Below are positions 50,074-58,326 of a stretch of 64,000 bases of DNA, one piece after another. Every line of letters starts with the position of its first letter. Position 1 is the stretch's first letter. Made by a program: the position numbers and the translations under genes. The notes under the pieces are model-generated. The model did no database searches, was not told the origin of the DNA, and saw only the letters and a program-made list of their open reading frames with translations. Origin of the DNA: JBBTQS01 sp964627055 (GTDB lineage Bacteria > Patescibacteriota > Patescibacteriia > Magasanikbacterales > JBBTQS01); the NCBI GenBank assembly GCA_964627055.1, contig CAZVGV010000003.1, forward strand, positions 20,828 through 84,827, given 5' to 3'.

Positions 50074-50481
50074 TTACTTTGCTGCGCGCTTCTTCGTTGC
50101 GCTTGTGCGCTTCTTTGCTGCGTCGTGACGCGCTGCTGCGTTCTTCTTGATACCAGGAGCTCGGAAGGACTTTGTAGGCTTCTTTGCCTTTGGAGCCTTG
50201 GCTGCTGCTGGGAGCACGTGTACGTGCTTTGCAACGCGCATAGAACCATCGAAGCGCTTGCGCTTCTTGGTCTGGAAGGTCACAACACCGGTCGTCACCG
50301 AGAAAATGGTGTGGTCCTTGCCCATCTCAACACCCGTACCAGGGAAGTACCGAGTACCGCGCTGACGGATAATAATGTTACCTGGGTGTGCCATTTCGCC
50401 GCCGTAAAGCTTGACACCGAGGCGCTGTGACTGGGAATCACGTAAGTTTTTGGCTGAACCACCGGCTTTTTTATGTGCCAT
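50074..50481 (-). CDS. rpmA: Ribosomal protein bL27 with long basic tail
   Basis: bL27 reaches the peptidyl-transferase centre with its N-terminus. Residues 1-90 are canonical (MAHKKAGGSAKNLRDSQSQRLGVK; NIIIRQRGTRYFPG; HTIFSVTTGVVTFQTKKRKRFDG). It starts directly with MAHKKAGGS, so there is no cleavable N-terminal extension of the Firmicutes kind. The 135-residue length exceeds the usual 85-95 because of a Lys/Ala-rich tail (AAAKAPKAKKPTKSFRAPG... KKRTSATKKRAAK), probably an rRNA-binding extension. It is separated from rplU, its usual neighbour. Confidence 0.96.
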   Translation of the reverse strand: MAHKKAGGSAKNLRDSQSQRLGVKLYGGEMAHPGNIIIRQRGTRYFPGTGVEMGKDHTIFSVTTGVVTFQTKKRKRFDGSMRVAKHVHVLPAAAKAPKAKKPTKSFRAPGIKKNAAARHDAAKKRTSATKKRAAK

Positions 50482-50501
50482 ACCTGCTCAAAAGTAAAAA
50501 G

Positions 50502-50530
50502 TTGTCGAATCACTGTGGGTAGAGTATACT
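50502..50530 (+). promoter_or_regulatory. Promoter of the nfu-mraY-ftsW-murG run
   Basis: TTGTCG (50502-50507), 17 bp, TATACT (50525-50530). The -10 lies in a GAGTATACTC palindrome that could also serve the divergent rpmA. Confidence 0.55.
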
Positions 50531-50553
50531 CGGAGCACGAAGTGGTGTCAAAT

Positions 50554-50892
50554 ATGGAATTGAAGCAGAGAATTCAGAAAATCCTAGAAGAAAACGTACG
50601 TCCCATGGTTGAACGCCATGCGGGTGGTGTTGAGTTGGTAGACGTGGACGAGGAGACCGGTATCGTAAAGGTTCGGTTCCAGGGTACCTGTGTTGGCTGC
50701 CCTATGTCTACGATCACCCTCAAGGCAGGCGTTGAAAGCGAGCTCATGGATGCAATTCCAGAGGTTCGTGAAGTGGTAGCGGTAGATGAGCACGGGAATA
50801 TCCAAGACTCAGAAATGATGTTGGAAGAAGACGAGGCTGATATGGAAGCTTGGAGATCAGATGTTCCACCGCCTCGTCCTGAAGCCGCATAA
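50554..50892 (+). CDS. NifU C-terminal-domain (Nfu) iron-sulfur protein
   Basis: A 112-residue Nfu scaffold/carrier that hands Fe-S clusters to targets. Seen: MELKQRIQKILEENVRPMVERHAGGVELVDVDEE, the cluster-binding GTCVGCPMSTITLKAGVE (CxxC) and an acidic C-terminal tail. The start at 50554 gives the family N-terminus; an in-frame start at 50473 overlaps the rpmA region. First gene before a membrane protein and mraY, 11 bases apart. Confidence 0.92.
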   Translation: MELKQRIQKILEENVRPMVERHAGGVELVDVDEETGIVKVRFQGTCVGCPMSTITLKAGVESELMDAIPEVREVVAVDEHGNIQDSEMMLEEDEADMEAWRSDVPPPRPEAA

Positions 50893-50903
50893 CCAATACC
50901 GCC

Positions 50904-51257
50904 ATGTGGTATCCATTGCGCAACCTCTACCGTGACAGCATTGTACGCTGGTTGAGCATTCTTGTTGCTGTCGGCGCTCTCACACAGTGGATAGTTGCAC
51001 TTTGGTTTGCACAGCGTGGATCGTCTTTCTTGTTACTCCACTATTCAGTGGACTACGGCATTGATTTTACAGGCCCTTGGTATTACCTGTTGCGTATTCC
51101 GTTCATGAGTACGGTGATCTTCGCGATTAATAGTGTGCTTGCATACCTATTGTTCTACGTCGCGCGTCAGTATGCCTATGTATTGCTTGGGGTATCGTTT
51201 CTCGTACTCGTTGTACTGTCCATTGGCCTCGGGCAAGCCATCTACCTCAATCTATGA
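50904..51257 (+). CDS. Unknown four-span membrane protein
   Basis: A 117-residue protein with about three to four hydrophobic segments (WLSILVAVGALTQWIVALWFA; FLLLHYSVDYGIDFTGPWYYLL; VIFAINSVLAYLLFYVA; YVLLGVSFLVLVVLSIGLGQAIYL). No conserved catalytic residues. It overlaps mraY by 4 bases (ATGA) and is thus co-translated with lipid II genes; a role in cell-wall synthesis is inferred from that alone. Confidence 0.75.
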   Translation: MWYPLRNLYRDSIVRWLSILVAVGALTQWIVALWFAQRGSSFLLLHYSVDYGIDFTGPWYYLLRIPFMSTVIFAINSVLAYLLFYVARQYAYVLLGVSFLVLVVLSIGLGQAIYLNL

Positions 51258-52342
51258 TTCAACAGGCGTCACAGACACTTTTTGCATTACTTGTTCTTGG
51301 TGCACTGAGCTTCGCAGTTGCGTGCGCCTGGACACCACTCCTGTCGCGCTTTTTGGTTCGCTATAAATGCTGGAAGAAAAAAGTTCGCACGGTTGCGCCA
51401 GATGGCCAAGGGACTCCCATTTTTGCGCAGCTGCACAAAGACAAGGAAACAAACACACCTCGTATGGCAGGTGTGCTCATCTGGGGTACAACACTGTTCA
51501 TGACAACGATCGTGACTGTGCTGACGTTGTGTCTTCCTGAAGACAGCTGGATAGGTTCATTTGGTTTTTTGAGCCGGTCGCAAACATGGATTCCGCTCTT
51601 TACACTTCTCTCGGCATCATTGTTGGGATTAGTTGATGATATTCTTGTTGTTCGTGCACAAGGCGAGGTGAGTAAGGGTGGTGGTATCACGTTTCGTCGG
51701 CGTCTATTGTTCGTATTCTTGATTGGATTGGTTGGGGCGTATTGGTTCTTCTTCAAGTTGGGTTGGAACGAGCTCCATATCCCGTTCCATGGTGATGTGT
51801 TCATTGGGTGGTGGTATATTCCATTGTTCATTGCAATTATCATGGGCGTATTCAGTACAAGTGTTGTTGACGGGTTAGACGGTCTTGCAGGTGGCATCTT
51901 CACGATCATGTACAGCGCGTACTCTGTGATTGCGTTCATGCGTGGGCAGGAGGACATTGCGATTCTCTGTGCTGTAATTGCTGGGTCGATTCTTGCATTT
52001 CTTTGGTTCAACATTCCACCTGCACGATTTTACATGGGGGAGACGGGGATCATGGGTCTTACTACGACACTGGCTGTTGTTGCATTCTTCACCGACACGG
52101 TATTGTTGTTGCCAATCATTGGTTCGGTATTAGTGATCGAAGCGCTCTCCGTAGCAGTACAGCTCGTGTCAAAAAAGTTCCGCGGCAAAAAGATTTTTCT
52201 CGTTGCACCGATTCACCATCATTTCGAGGCGAAAGGGTGGCCAAGTTATCGTGTGACCATGCGATTCTGGCTGATTAGTGGCGTGAGTGCTGCAATTGGT
52301 ATTGCACTGGTTGTGCTGGATCTAAGCCGAACCACCGTATGA
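51254..52342 (+). CDS. mraY: Phospho-N-acetylmuramoyl-pentapeptide transferase
   Basis: MraY makes lipid I from UDP-MurNAc-pentapeptide and undecaprenyl phosphate in the membrane. The 362 residues have about ten spans and the family motifs NTPRMAGVLIW, GLVDDILVVRAQG (metal-binding DD), STSVVDGLDGLAGG, FYMGETGIMGL and the MraY-specific APIHHHFEAKGWPSYRVTMRFW. Motifs distinguish it from the WecA-like gene at 20058. It overlaps both neighbours by 4 bases. Confidence 0.96.
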   Translation: MIQQASQTLFALLVLGALSFAVACAWTPLLSRFLVRYKCWKKKVRTVAPDGQGTPIFAQLHKDKETNTPRMAGVLIWGTTLFMTTIVTVLTLCLPEDSWIGSFGFLSRSQTWIPLFTLLSASLLGLVDDILVVRAQGEVSKGGGITFRRRLLFVFLIGLVGAYWFFFKLGWNELHIPFHGDVFIGWWYIPLFIAIIMGVFSTSVVDGLDGLAGGIFTIMYSAYSVIAFMRGQEDIAILCAVIAGSILAFLWFNIPPARFYMGETGIMGLTTTLAVVAFFTDTVLLLPIIGSVLVIEALSVAVQLVSKKFRGKKIFLVAPIHHHFEAKGWPSYRVTMRFWLISGVSAAIGIALVVLDLSRTTV

Positions 52343-53460
52343 CCATGGCTCGAACCAAGGCGCATGCGCCAGACTATTGGTTTGTTGCAAGCATCGGTAT
52401 CTTGTTGGTGGTAGGATTAATCGTTCTTGCAAGCGCGAGCGCACCGGTTGGGTTCGAGCGATTTGGTGATAAATATTTTTTCTTGAAGCGTCAGCTCCTC
52501 TTCGGTGTATTGCCAGGTGTCGTACTTTTTGCGATTACCTCGTGGTTGGATTATCACTGGATGCGTCGGTATCTCTGGGGGTGGTATGCGCTCACTATCG
52601 CATTGCTTTTGCTTTCGTTTGTTCCGGGTGTAGGCCAGGCGATTAACGGAGCTCAGAGTTGGATTCACGTAGGTGCGTTTTCGATGCAACCGTCTGAAAT
52701 CGCAAAAGGAACATTCGCGGTCTTCATGGCGTTGTGGCTGGAGGGTCGAGGTAAGTTCGGTATCGATCGATTTGTGCAAGACTTCTTGGTATTTGTTGGA
52801 TTGCTCACAATTCCTGCAGCCATACTCATGCGACAGCCAGACACGGGTACCATGATGATTTTTGTTGGCATGGCGTTTGTGTTGCTTATTGCAGCACGTG
52901 CAAAGTTGTTGCACATTGTCACCTTGCTTGGTGTTGGTGCTGCCCTAGTTGCAATTATGATCGCAAGTGCGCCGTATCGTGCAGAGCGTATTACGACATT
53001 CTTGCATCCCGAGCTTGATCCGCAAGGAGTTGGGTATCAGATTAACCAGGCATTTCTCGCGGTGGGGTCTGGGGGGTTCTTCGGTGTAGGGTATGGGAAC
53101 TCAAGACAGAAGTTCCAGTATCTTCCAGAAGTCAGTACCGACTCTATCTTTGCGGTGATGGCAGAGGAAATGGGGTTTGTGGTAAGTGCGTTATTTCTGG
53201 TACTCGTGCTCACAATTTTTGTGCGCGCATTGCACGTAGCTCGCTATGCAGCCGACCCGTTTGGAATGTATCTGGCGATTGGGATTGCGGCGTGGTTTGG
53301 CTGCCAAGCGTTTATTAACATTGGTGCGATGCTTGGACTGTTGCCGCTTACGGGTGTTCCATTGCCAATGGTTTCTCATGGCGGAACGGCATTGTTGGTG
53401 CAATTGGGGGCACTAGGCGTGCTTACCAATATTTCTCGTCAAACACGTACAACGGTATGA
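52339..53460 (+). CDS. ftsW: Peptidoglycan glycosyltransferase FtsW (SEDS family)
   Basis: SEDS proteins polymerise glycan strands from lipid II. The 373 residues have ten spans and the motifs GVGQAINGAQSWIHVGAFSMQPSEIAKG, RQPDTGTMMIFV, GVGYGNSRQKFQYLPEVSTDSIFAVMAEE (catalytic Asp region) and GLLPLTGVPLPMVSHGGT. FtsW is preferred over RodA because of its mraY-ftsW-murG context. No cognate class B PBP is in the window. Ends TGA in the 4-base overlap with murG. Confidence 0.94.
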   Translation: MTMARTKAHAPDYWFVASIGILLVVGLIVLASASAPVGFERFGDKYFFLKRQLLFGVLPGVVLFAITSWLDYHWMRRYLWGWYALTIALLLLSFVPGVGQAINGAQSWIHVGAFSMQPSEIAKGTFAVFMALWLEGRGKFGIDRFVQDFLVFVGLLTIPAAILMRQPDTGTMMIFVGMAFVLLIAARAKLLHIVTLLGVGAALVAIMIASAPYRAERITTFLHPELDPQGVGYQINQAFLAVGSGGFFGVGYGNSRQKFQYLPEVSTDSIFAVMAEEMGFVVSALFLVLVLTIFVRALHVARYAADPFGMYLAIGIAAWFGCQAFINIGAMLGLLPLTGVPLPMVSHGGTALLVQLGALGVLTNISRQTRTTV

Positions 53461-54539
53461 GACCACAGCAGCAGCCAGTGATCATGTGTGTTGGTGGTGG
53501 GACGCTAGGCCCTGTTTTGCCGTTGCTCGCGGTGTTGGATGAAGTACGGAAGAAGACACCAATCCCAGTTCGTGCTGTGTGGGTTGCAACACCCAATGGC
53601 CCTGAACATGCCATTTTGCAGGACGAGCAGGAGATTGAAATATATACACTCGCGAGCCCCAAGTTGCATCGATATTTTTCGTTGCAAAATTTTTTGCTGC
53701 CATTTGCATTGGTTGGAGCGATAGTACGTGCCTGGAGACTCGTGCGTCGTGTGCGACCGACGGTTGTGGTAAGCGCTGGAGGGTTCACCGCGGCTCCTGT
53801 GCATTTCGTTGCATGGTTGCATCGTATTCCATCGCATGTGCACCAACAAGATGTGGAGGTTGGGCTGACGAACAAAATTGTTGGGCCCATGGCATCGTCA
53901 TTGACCTGTGCCTTCCCAGCATCGAAGGAGCAACTACCATCGTATGCGGTTGCGGTGGGGAATCCGGTGCGCGATGATGTCGTGCAAGGGAATCGTGCAC
54001 GCGCACGCACACGATGGCACATGACTGCAGATCGTCCGACGATCGTTGTACTAGGAGGTGGACTGGGTGCGCAGTCGCTCAACGATGCCATTCGTGATGG
54101 CATTGGGCCACTCACTACCCATGCCCAGGTTCTACACGTCACTGGAAAAGGTAAAATGCGGACAGACGTCACTTGCAAGCAGTATACGCAGGTAGAATTC
54201 TTGAGTCGTGCTGAGATCGCTGATGCGTACGCACTTGCAGATATTGTGGTGGCGCGAGCAGGGATGGGCACGATGAGTGAGTTGGCGCTGTTACGAAAGC
54301 CAACTATTTTTGTACCAATTCCCCAGTCACATCAGGAACGCAATGCGTACGCAGTGCGTGATGCAGGAGCTGCGCAGGTGGCAACTGCTGCGACAGTGGT
54401 TGCAACCGCATGTGAATTGGTGCGTGATGAAGCAGTACAGACACAGATGCGTACTGCATGGCCTGCAGTACTGCGTACCGATGCAGCGGTTCGTATTGCG
54501 TTCATGGTTTTGCATATTATCTCGTCGCGTGGTCGATAG
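53457..54539 (+). CDS. murG: MurG, lipid II-forming GlcNAc transferase
   Basis: Adds GlcNAc to lipid I at the inner membrane face. The 360-residue GT-B protein shows IMCVGGGTLGPVLPLLAVLDE (in place of the usual GGTGGHxxPA), SAGGFTAAPVHFVAW, HVHQQDVEVGLTNKIVG, NPVRDDV, LGGGLGAQSLNDAI and ARAGMGTMSELALLRKPTIFVPIPQSHQERNA. The glycine-rich N-terminal loop is altered (LGP for GGH), but all other substrate motifs stand. Last gene of the mraY-ftsW-murG set. Confidence 0.94.
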   Translation: MRPQQQPVIMCVGGGTLGPVLPLLAVLDEVRKKTPIPVRAVWVATPNGPEHAILQDEQEIEIYTLASPKLHRYFSLQNFLLPFALVGAIVRAWRLVRRVRPTVVVSAGGFTAAPVHFVAWLHRIPSHVHQQDVEVGLTNKIVGPMASSLTCAFPASKEQLPSYAVAVGNPVRDDVVQGNRARARTRWHMTADRPTIVVLGGGLGAQSLNDAIRDGIGPLTTHAQVLHVTGKGKMRTDVTCKQYTQVEFLSRAEIADAYALADIVVARAGMGTMSELALLRKPTIFVPIPQSHQERNAYAVRDAGAAQVATAATVVATACELVRDEAVQTQMRTAWPAVLRTDAAVRIAFMVLHIISSRGR

Positions 54540-54582
54540 TAGAAAAGGTGCACACGTGCTAGGGTGGTAGTAACAATCTCCT

Positions 54583-56271
54583 ATGAACGCACTCCATGAG
54601 TTTATTGAGCGTGAACTTGAGCACGGCAAGCAACGAGAAGCAATTTATTATGCGCTTCTCGGGCAAGGTCGCACCGTGCAAGCAATCGATGCTGCATGGA
54701 AGGAAGTCCATGCGCGTAAGTCACCAATTTCTGGTGTTTCAATATTAGTCATTCTTGGTGCGGTGCTTGTTGGTGTGGGCATCTTGAGTTTTGTTGCGTC
54801 CAATTGGGAGGTCATGAGTAATGCGGTGAGAATTGTCATTCTCCTCGTGGCAATGGTTAGTGCTTACGCGGGGGCTTGGCAGCTCTTGCAGCGCGGGCAT
54901 CAGGCAACAGGTCGTGCGTTCGTGTTACTGGGTTCAATTATCTACGGTGCAAGCATCATGCTTGTTGGGCAGATGTACCATGTGCAGACGAACTGGACGA
55001 ATGCATTCAGTCTTTGGATTATTGGCGTGCTTGCAATGACCATGTATTTTGTTTCGTTGAGTCATGCGGTGTTAGCATCTTTGCTGTTCTTTATTTCGAA
55101 CGCAGTGTTTGCTGTGGAGGCAATGGGCAGAGGGCTTACCAGTAGCGCGGGGGTATACGTGATAACTGATGGATCGTGGGTGACCATGGGCATCACTGCA
55201 TTGTGTGCTGCTGCGTTGTGGAGTGCTGCGTGGTACCTGCGCTTGGTGGCAACACGAGCACGGTCTGCGCTGTTCACGATTACACCACGAGCAAGGAAAT
55301 GGCTTGGGCGCTTCACTCAGCTCTTCCTTGTGTTTGCTGTAGGACAATCGCACGTTGCGGTGGTGCATGCGCTCGATATGCTCGGCGTGCCAGATCTTGT
55401 GAATTATCGTGTGGTGGGTTTTGTGATGATGCTTGTGCTTTTTGGCGCAGCATATTGGGTTCGAGGACGGCTCGTTGCATTCTTTGCAATCCTGAACCTC
55501 ATTACCTGGTGGTGCACTGCGATTATTGGTCCTGAAGCCTCGGTATCGCTTGTGGCTGTACATGGTTTCATCGGGCTCGCGATCCTCACATTGGTGGCAT
55601 TGATCGTTGTTGGGGCAGCGCATCGTATGGTTGCGAAGTATCGACATTTTGGCAGTGTCTTCATTGGTCCAGCGCTTACGTTGCTGCTTATTTTCCTGAC
55701 AGTCATTTCTTCATCGAATGTCATCATGGAATTGTGGGGCAACTACGGGAATAGGGCATCGATTCTGACTTCATGGAGCATTACCTTTACCTATTTCCTG
55801 CTCATTACCATTGTGACTGGGTTGTTATTTGTGCTTTCACGCGTGCGACGTGCACTCTCGTCGACGGAGTTGCTGTGGCTTGCCGTGCTTGGTGTCTTTT
55901 CATTGATTGTAGGTACCGCAGGGTTCTCAGCTGTAGAAGGGGATAGTGTGGGACAATTCATGCGAACAGGTAGTACCGCATTTACTACCAGTGGAATTGT
56001 GTGGGCATTCGTCCTGAATATTGTTGCGTTTGCAACCATGATCTGGGTTGCTGTGGTTGGGTATGAGCGGCATGATCGATGGCGTGTTACTACTGCCGCG
56101 ATTGCGATTATCATCTGGGTGCTTGCGCGCTACTTCGATTGGATCTTTACCTATCTCGATAAGAGCGTCGGGTTCGTAACACTGGGCGTGGTATTGCTTG
56201 CGGTTGGGTACGGCCTTGAGCGTGGGCGCAAGAAGATCATTGCCTCATTCACGCATCATCACAGCGCGTAA
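54583..56271 (+). CDS. DUF2157-type polytopic membrane protein
   Basis: A 562-residue protein. Residues 1-48 form a helical cytoplasmic head (FIERELEHGKQREAIYYALLGQGRTVQAIDAAWKEV), followed by the DUF2157 core (VGVGILSFVASNWEVMSNAVRIVILLVAM; FVLLGSIIYGASIMLVGQMYH) and about 14 spans in all. Function of the family is unknown. In other bacteria DUF2157 proteins stand next to GDYXXLXY-domain proteins, as here (4 bases to the next gene). Usual DUF2157 proteins are shorter; this one has a second set of spans. Confidence 0.82.
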   Translation: MNALHEFIERELEHGKQREAIYYALLGQGRTVQAIDAAWKEVHARKSPISGVSILVILGAVLVGVGILSFVASNWEVMSNAVRIVILLVAMVSAYAGAWQLLQRGHQATGRAFVLLGSIIYGASIMLVGQMYHVQTNWTNAFSLWIIGVLAMTMYFVSLSHAVLASLLFFISNAVFAVEAMGRGLTSSAGVYVITDGSWVTMGITALCAAALWSAAWYLRLVATRARSALFTITPRARKWLGRFTQLFLVFAVGQSHVAVVHALDMLGVPDLVNYRVVGFVMMLVLFGAAYWVRGRLVAFFAILNLITWWCTAIIGPEASVSLVAVHGFIGLAILTLVALIVVGAAHRMVAKYRHFGSVFIGPALTLLLIFLTVISSSNVIMELWGNYGNRASILTSWSITFTYFLLITIVTGLLFVLSRVRRALSSTELLWLAVLGVFSLIVGTAGFSAVEGDSVGQFMRTGSTAFTTSGIVWAFVLNIVAFATMIWVAVVGYERHDRWRVTTAAIAIIIWVLARYFDWIFTYLDKSVGFVTLGVVLLAVGYGLERGRKKIIASFTHHHSA

Positions 56272-56275
56272 TCCT

Positions 56276-56893
56276 ATGACCATATCTTCGGGCATGAAAT
56301 TTTGGGCAATTGTCGCAGTACAGGTGCTTGTAGTATTGGGCATTGTCGCAGTGAAGAGTGCAGCGCTTTCTGCTGGCAGGGAAATGGTGGTTGAGATTGC
56401 TCCTGTAGATCCACGCGATGTGTTCCGCGGGGATTATTTGGTGTACCAGCTCAAGTCACTCACACGAATCACTGGTTCTACCATTACAGGCGAAGTGTTT
56501 GAGGAGGGACAGATTGTCTACGTGCCATTGCGTGTGAGCAAGCAGCACGCTCAGATCGGACAACCAGTGATGGTGCTCGATGAAGCGCGTCGTGTTACCA
56601 CAGTCGAGCCGCGCGATGGTTCAGTGTATTTGCGGGGTATTGTTACGTCTTATACGCCGGAATCACCCAATGGATTATTTGCTACTCCTGCCATGGTTGG
56701 ATCTGAACCTAAGTGGATTCCAGCTGAGCTTACCGTGCGATATTCCGTAGAAGAGTTCTTTATTCCCGAAGGAAGTGGTCGTAATTTCACATTCCAAGGC
56801 AAGGAAGCCATGTTGCACATCAGTGTGACGCCAGATGGCACTGCAGTGATTAAAGATTTGTTCATCAACGGTACACCGTGGCGTCAGTTGTAA
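56276..56893 (+). CDS. GDYXXLXY-domain membrane protein
   Basis: A 205-residue protein: one N-terminal span (FWAIVAVQVLVVLGIVAVKSAAL), then an outer domain with the family signature in VDPRDVFRGDYLVYQL, and ADL/VYVPL-type strands; the C-terminus reads LHISVTPDGTAVIKDLFINGTPWRQL. The PRDxxRGDY motif is diagnostic of the family. Found widely as the partner of DUF2157-type proteins; molecular role unknown. Start 56276 chosen because it follows the DUF2157 stop by 4 bases; the longer frame overlaps that gene. Confidence 0.88.
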   Translation: MTISSGMKFWAIVAVQVLVVLGIVAVKSAALSAGREMVVEIAPVDPRDVFRGDYLVYQLKSLTRITGSTITGEVFEEGQIVYVPLRVSKQHAQIGQPVMVLDEARRVTTVEPRDGSVYLRGIVTSYTPESPNGLFATPAMVGSEPKWIPAELTVRYSVEEFFIPEGSGRNFTFQGKEAMLHISVTPDGTAVIKDLFINGTPWRQL

Positions 56894-56897
56894 TGTG

Positions 56898-56926
56898 TTG
56901 ACAATGTTTCGCCGTCGTGGTGTACT
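56898..56926 (+). promoter_or_regulatory. Promoter of the sigma4/alpha-CTD gene
   Basis: TTGACA (56898-56903), 17 bp, TGTACT (56921-56926). Confidence 0.7.
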
Positions 56927-56973
56927 GTGGCGTCCGCTCAATGGAGGGCGGAATCAATGGAGGGGATCGTGCC

Positions 56974-58128
56974 ATGCCTATTACGCCGGTGAAACAAGCA
57001 GAGATCAATGAGCGTCGGCGTCTGGTGCGCGAGCTCTGGAGTCTGGGGCTCAACTGTACCGTGATCGCGCAGATGCTCGAGATCTCGGTGTCTGATGTGA
57101 ACAATGACAAGAAGGCGCTGAATCTCACGAGGACAAAACATGCCCAAGACTCTGCTGAGTCAGTCATTGGAGTGCTCGACGCCATCGCGCAGTACGTGTG
57201 TAGTGGTAAAGCAGAAGACGATCTGCTCCATGCGCTCCAGCGTCATCCGATGATCGTGGAGCTGCGTCAGTTCCTCCTGGGGTCGGTGGGCGCACACATC
57301 GCAGTTCGTCGTGTGGTGCTCACCCAGACATTCCCGAGGCATGAGGCGACACTGCTCGCGGCAATCTGGGGAGATGATTCAGTCAGCACCGACACCTCGC
57401 TCAGTGAATCGCAACTGCATACGGATGCGCACGCGGCTTGGAAGGAGTTCCTTGCCAAGGACCGTTCGCACGAAGCTCGTGCCGTGAGTCTCGCAACGCT
57501 TCGTCGAGAGATCGCGCAGATCGTCACCGAGCACTTTGACGAGCGTGGTGTCGTGCGACGGCCGGTCGACGAGGAAGAGCTCAGCAAGCAGCTGAATGGG
57601 TTGTTGATGGAGATCGGTGAGACGGATATGCGCGTGCTGCGTATGCGGTTCGGTCTGGATGGGAAGACCCACACGTTGGAGCAGATCGCACGTGAGTGCG
57701 GCTTCAACAAAGCGCGGGCCGGGCAGATCGTTGATCATGGCTTGAAAACGCTTCGTCGTGCGTTCTTCTCGAGTGAAACCATTACCGTTCGTGGGGTGGA
57801 GCTCGAGAATGAGCGGCTCAAGACGATGCTCGAACGTCTGCAGGGCGAAATGAGCCGACTTCGATCGATCCACGCACCGTCGATGACTCCAGCCGTGCTG
57901 ACATGGCTCGATCGTCCGATCACGAAACTCGGGCTTCGATCGCGTTTGGCATGGGATCTGACTCGGGCCGACATCGAGTTCGGAGGTCACCTCGTGCAGA
58001 GAAGTGAGGAGACTCTGCGACAGGTGAATGGTGTCGGTGATCAGTCGATCGACGAGATCAAGCAGCTGCTCAAGGAGAATGGACTCACGCTGGGCATGGA
58101 CGTCAGCGGCTGGGTACCTCCTGTGTGA
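56974..58128 (+). CDS. Sigma-70 region 4-like / RNA polymerase alpha-CTD fusion protein
   Basis: A 384-residue soluble protein; GGAGGGG eight bases before the ATG fixes the start. Three DNA-binding-type modules are visible: an N-terminal helix-turn-helix (RRLVRELWSLGLNCTVIAQM, residues about 14-48); a sigma region 4-like module (VLRMRFGLDGKTHTLEQIARE...ARAGQIVDHGLKTLRRA, about 215-262); and a C-terminal RNA polymerase alpha-CTD (about 308-375, with LVQRSEETL, NGVGDQSIDEIKQLL and NGLTLGMDVSGW). Against E. coli alpha the DNA-contacting R265, G296 and S299 positions are kept, N268 and K298 are not. No sigma region 2 is seen, so it is not a complete sigma factor. Role: probable transcription regulator acting at promoters; target unknown. 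Stand-alone unit, GC-rich codons. Confidence 0.85.
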   Translation: MPITPVKQAEINERRRLVRELWSLGLNCTVIAQMLEISVSDVNNDKKALNLTRTKHAQDSAESVIGVLDAIAQYVCSGKAEDDLLHALQRHPMIVELRQFLLGSVGAHIAVRRVVLTQTFPRHEATLLAAIWGDDSVSTDTSLSESQLHTDAHAAWKEFLAKDRSHEARAVSLATLRREIAQIVTEHFDERGVVRRPVDEEELSKQLNGLLMEIGETDMRVLRMRFGLDGKTHTLEQIARECGFNKARAGQIVDHGLKTLRRAFFSSETITVRGVELENERLKTMLERLQGEMSRLRSIHAPSMTPAVLTWLDRPITKLGLRSRLAWDLTRADIEFGGHLVQRSEETLRQVNGVGDQSIDEIKQLLKENGLTLGMDVSGWVPPV

Positions 58129-58134
58129 TGAATT

Positions 58135-58144
58135 NNNNNNNNNN
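58135..58144. other. Assembly gap (10 N) after the fusion gene
   Basis: Placeholder run 6 bases after the stop codon; any small feature here is lost. Confidence 0.97.
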
Positions 58145-58186
58145 GTATGTGCGGTCAGCATGAGACTGCATGTGCTCTATCAACCG

Positions 58187-58225
58187 AATCCCCGCTACAC
58201 ACGACGTGTAGCGGGGATTTTGTTT
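58187..58225 (+). terminator. Terminator after the sigma4/alpha-CTD gene
   Basis: Fourteen-base-pair stem (58187-58200 with 58206-58219) around CCCCGCTACAC/GTGTAGCGGGG, loop ACGAC, then TTGTTT. Confidence 0.92.
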
Positions 58226-58228
58226 CAT

Positions 58229-58321
58229 CTAGGTGTTCCACTTATTCATGTAGTAGAAAATAAGTGGCACTCCAATAAGAATGAAGACGAACATGATCCA
58301 GAATGTGGGGTCTGCAAACAT
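58229..58321 (-). CDS. Possible 30-residue membrane peptide
   Basis: Minus-strand ORF 5 bases downstream of tRNA-Lys. It encodes MFADPTFWIMFVFILIGVPL and ten more residues ending NKWNT: a short head, one hydrophobic span and a polar tail, which is unlikely by chance for a 30-codon ORF. There is no Shine-Dalgarno site, and translation would have to follow processing of the tRNA. No family recognised; the first residues resemble the start of some ATP synthase b subunits, which is probably coincidence. Confidence 0.4.
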   Translation of the reverse strand: MFADPTFWIMFVFILIGVPLIFYYMNKWNT

Positions 58322-58326
58322 AGATT

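Noticed and set aside
51254..52342. Treating the WecA-like gene at 20058 as a second mraY
   Set aside because: It lacks the MraY APIHHHFEAKGW motif and has the WecA/TagO-type histidine loop.
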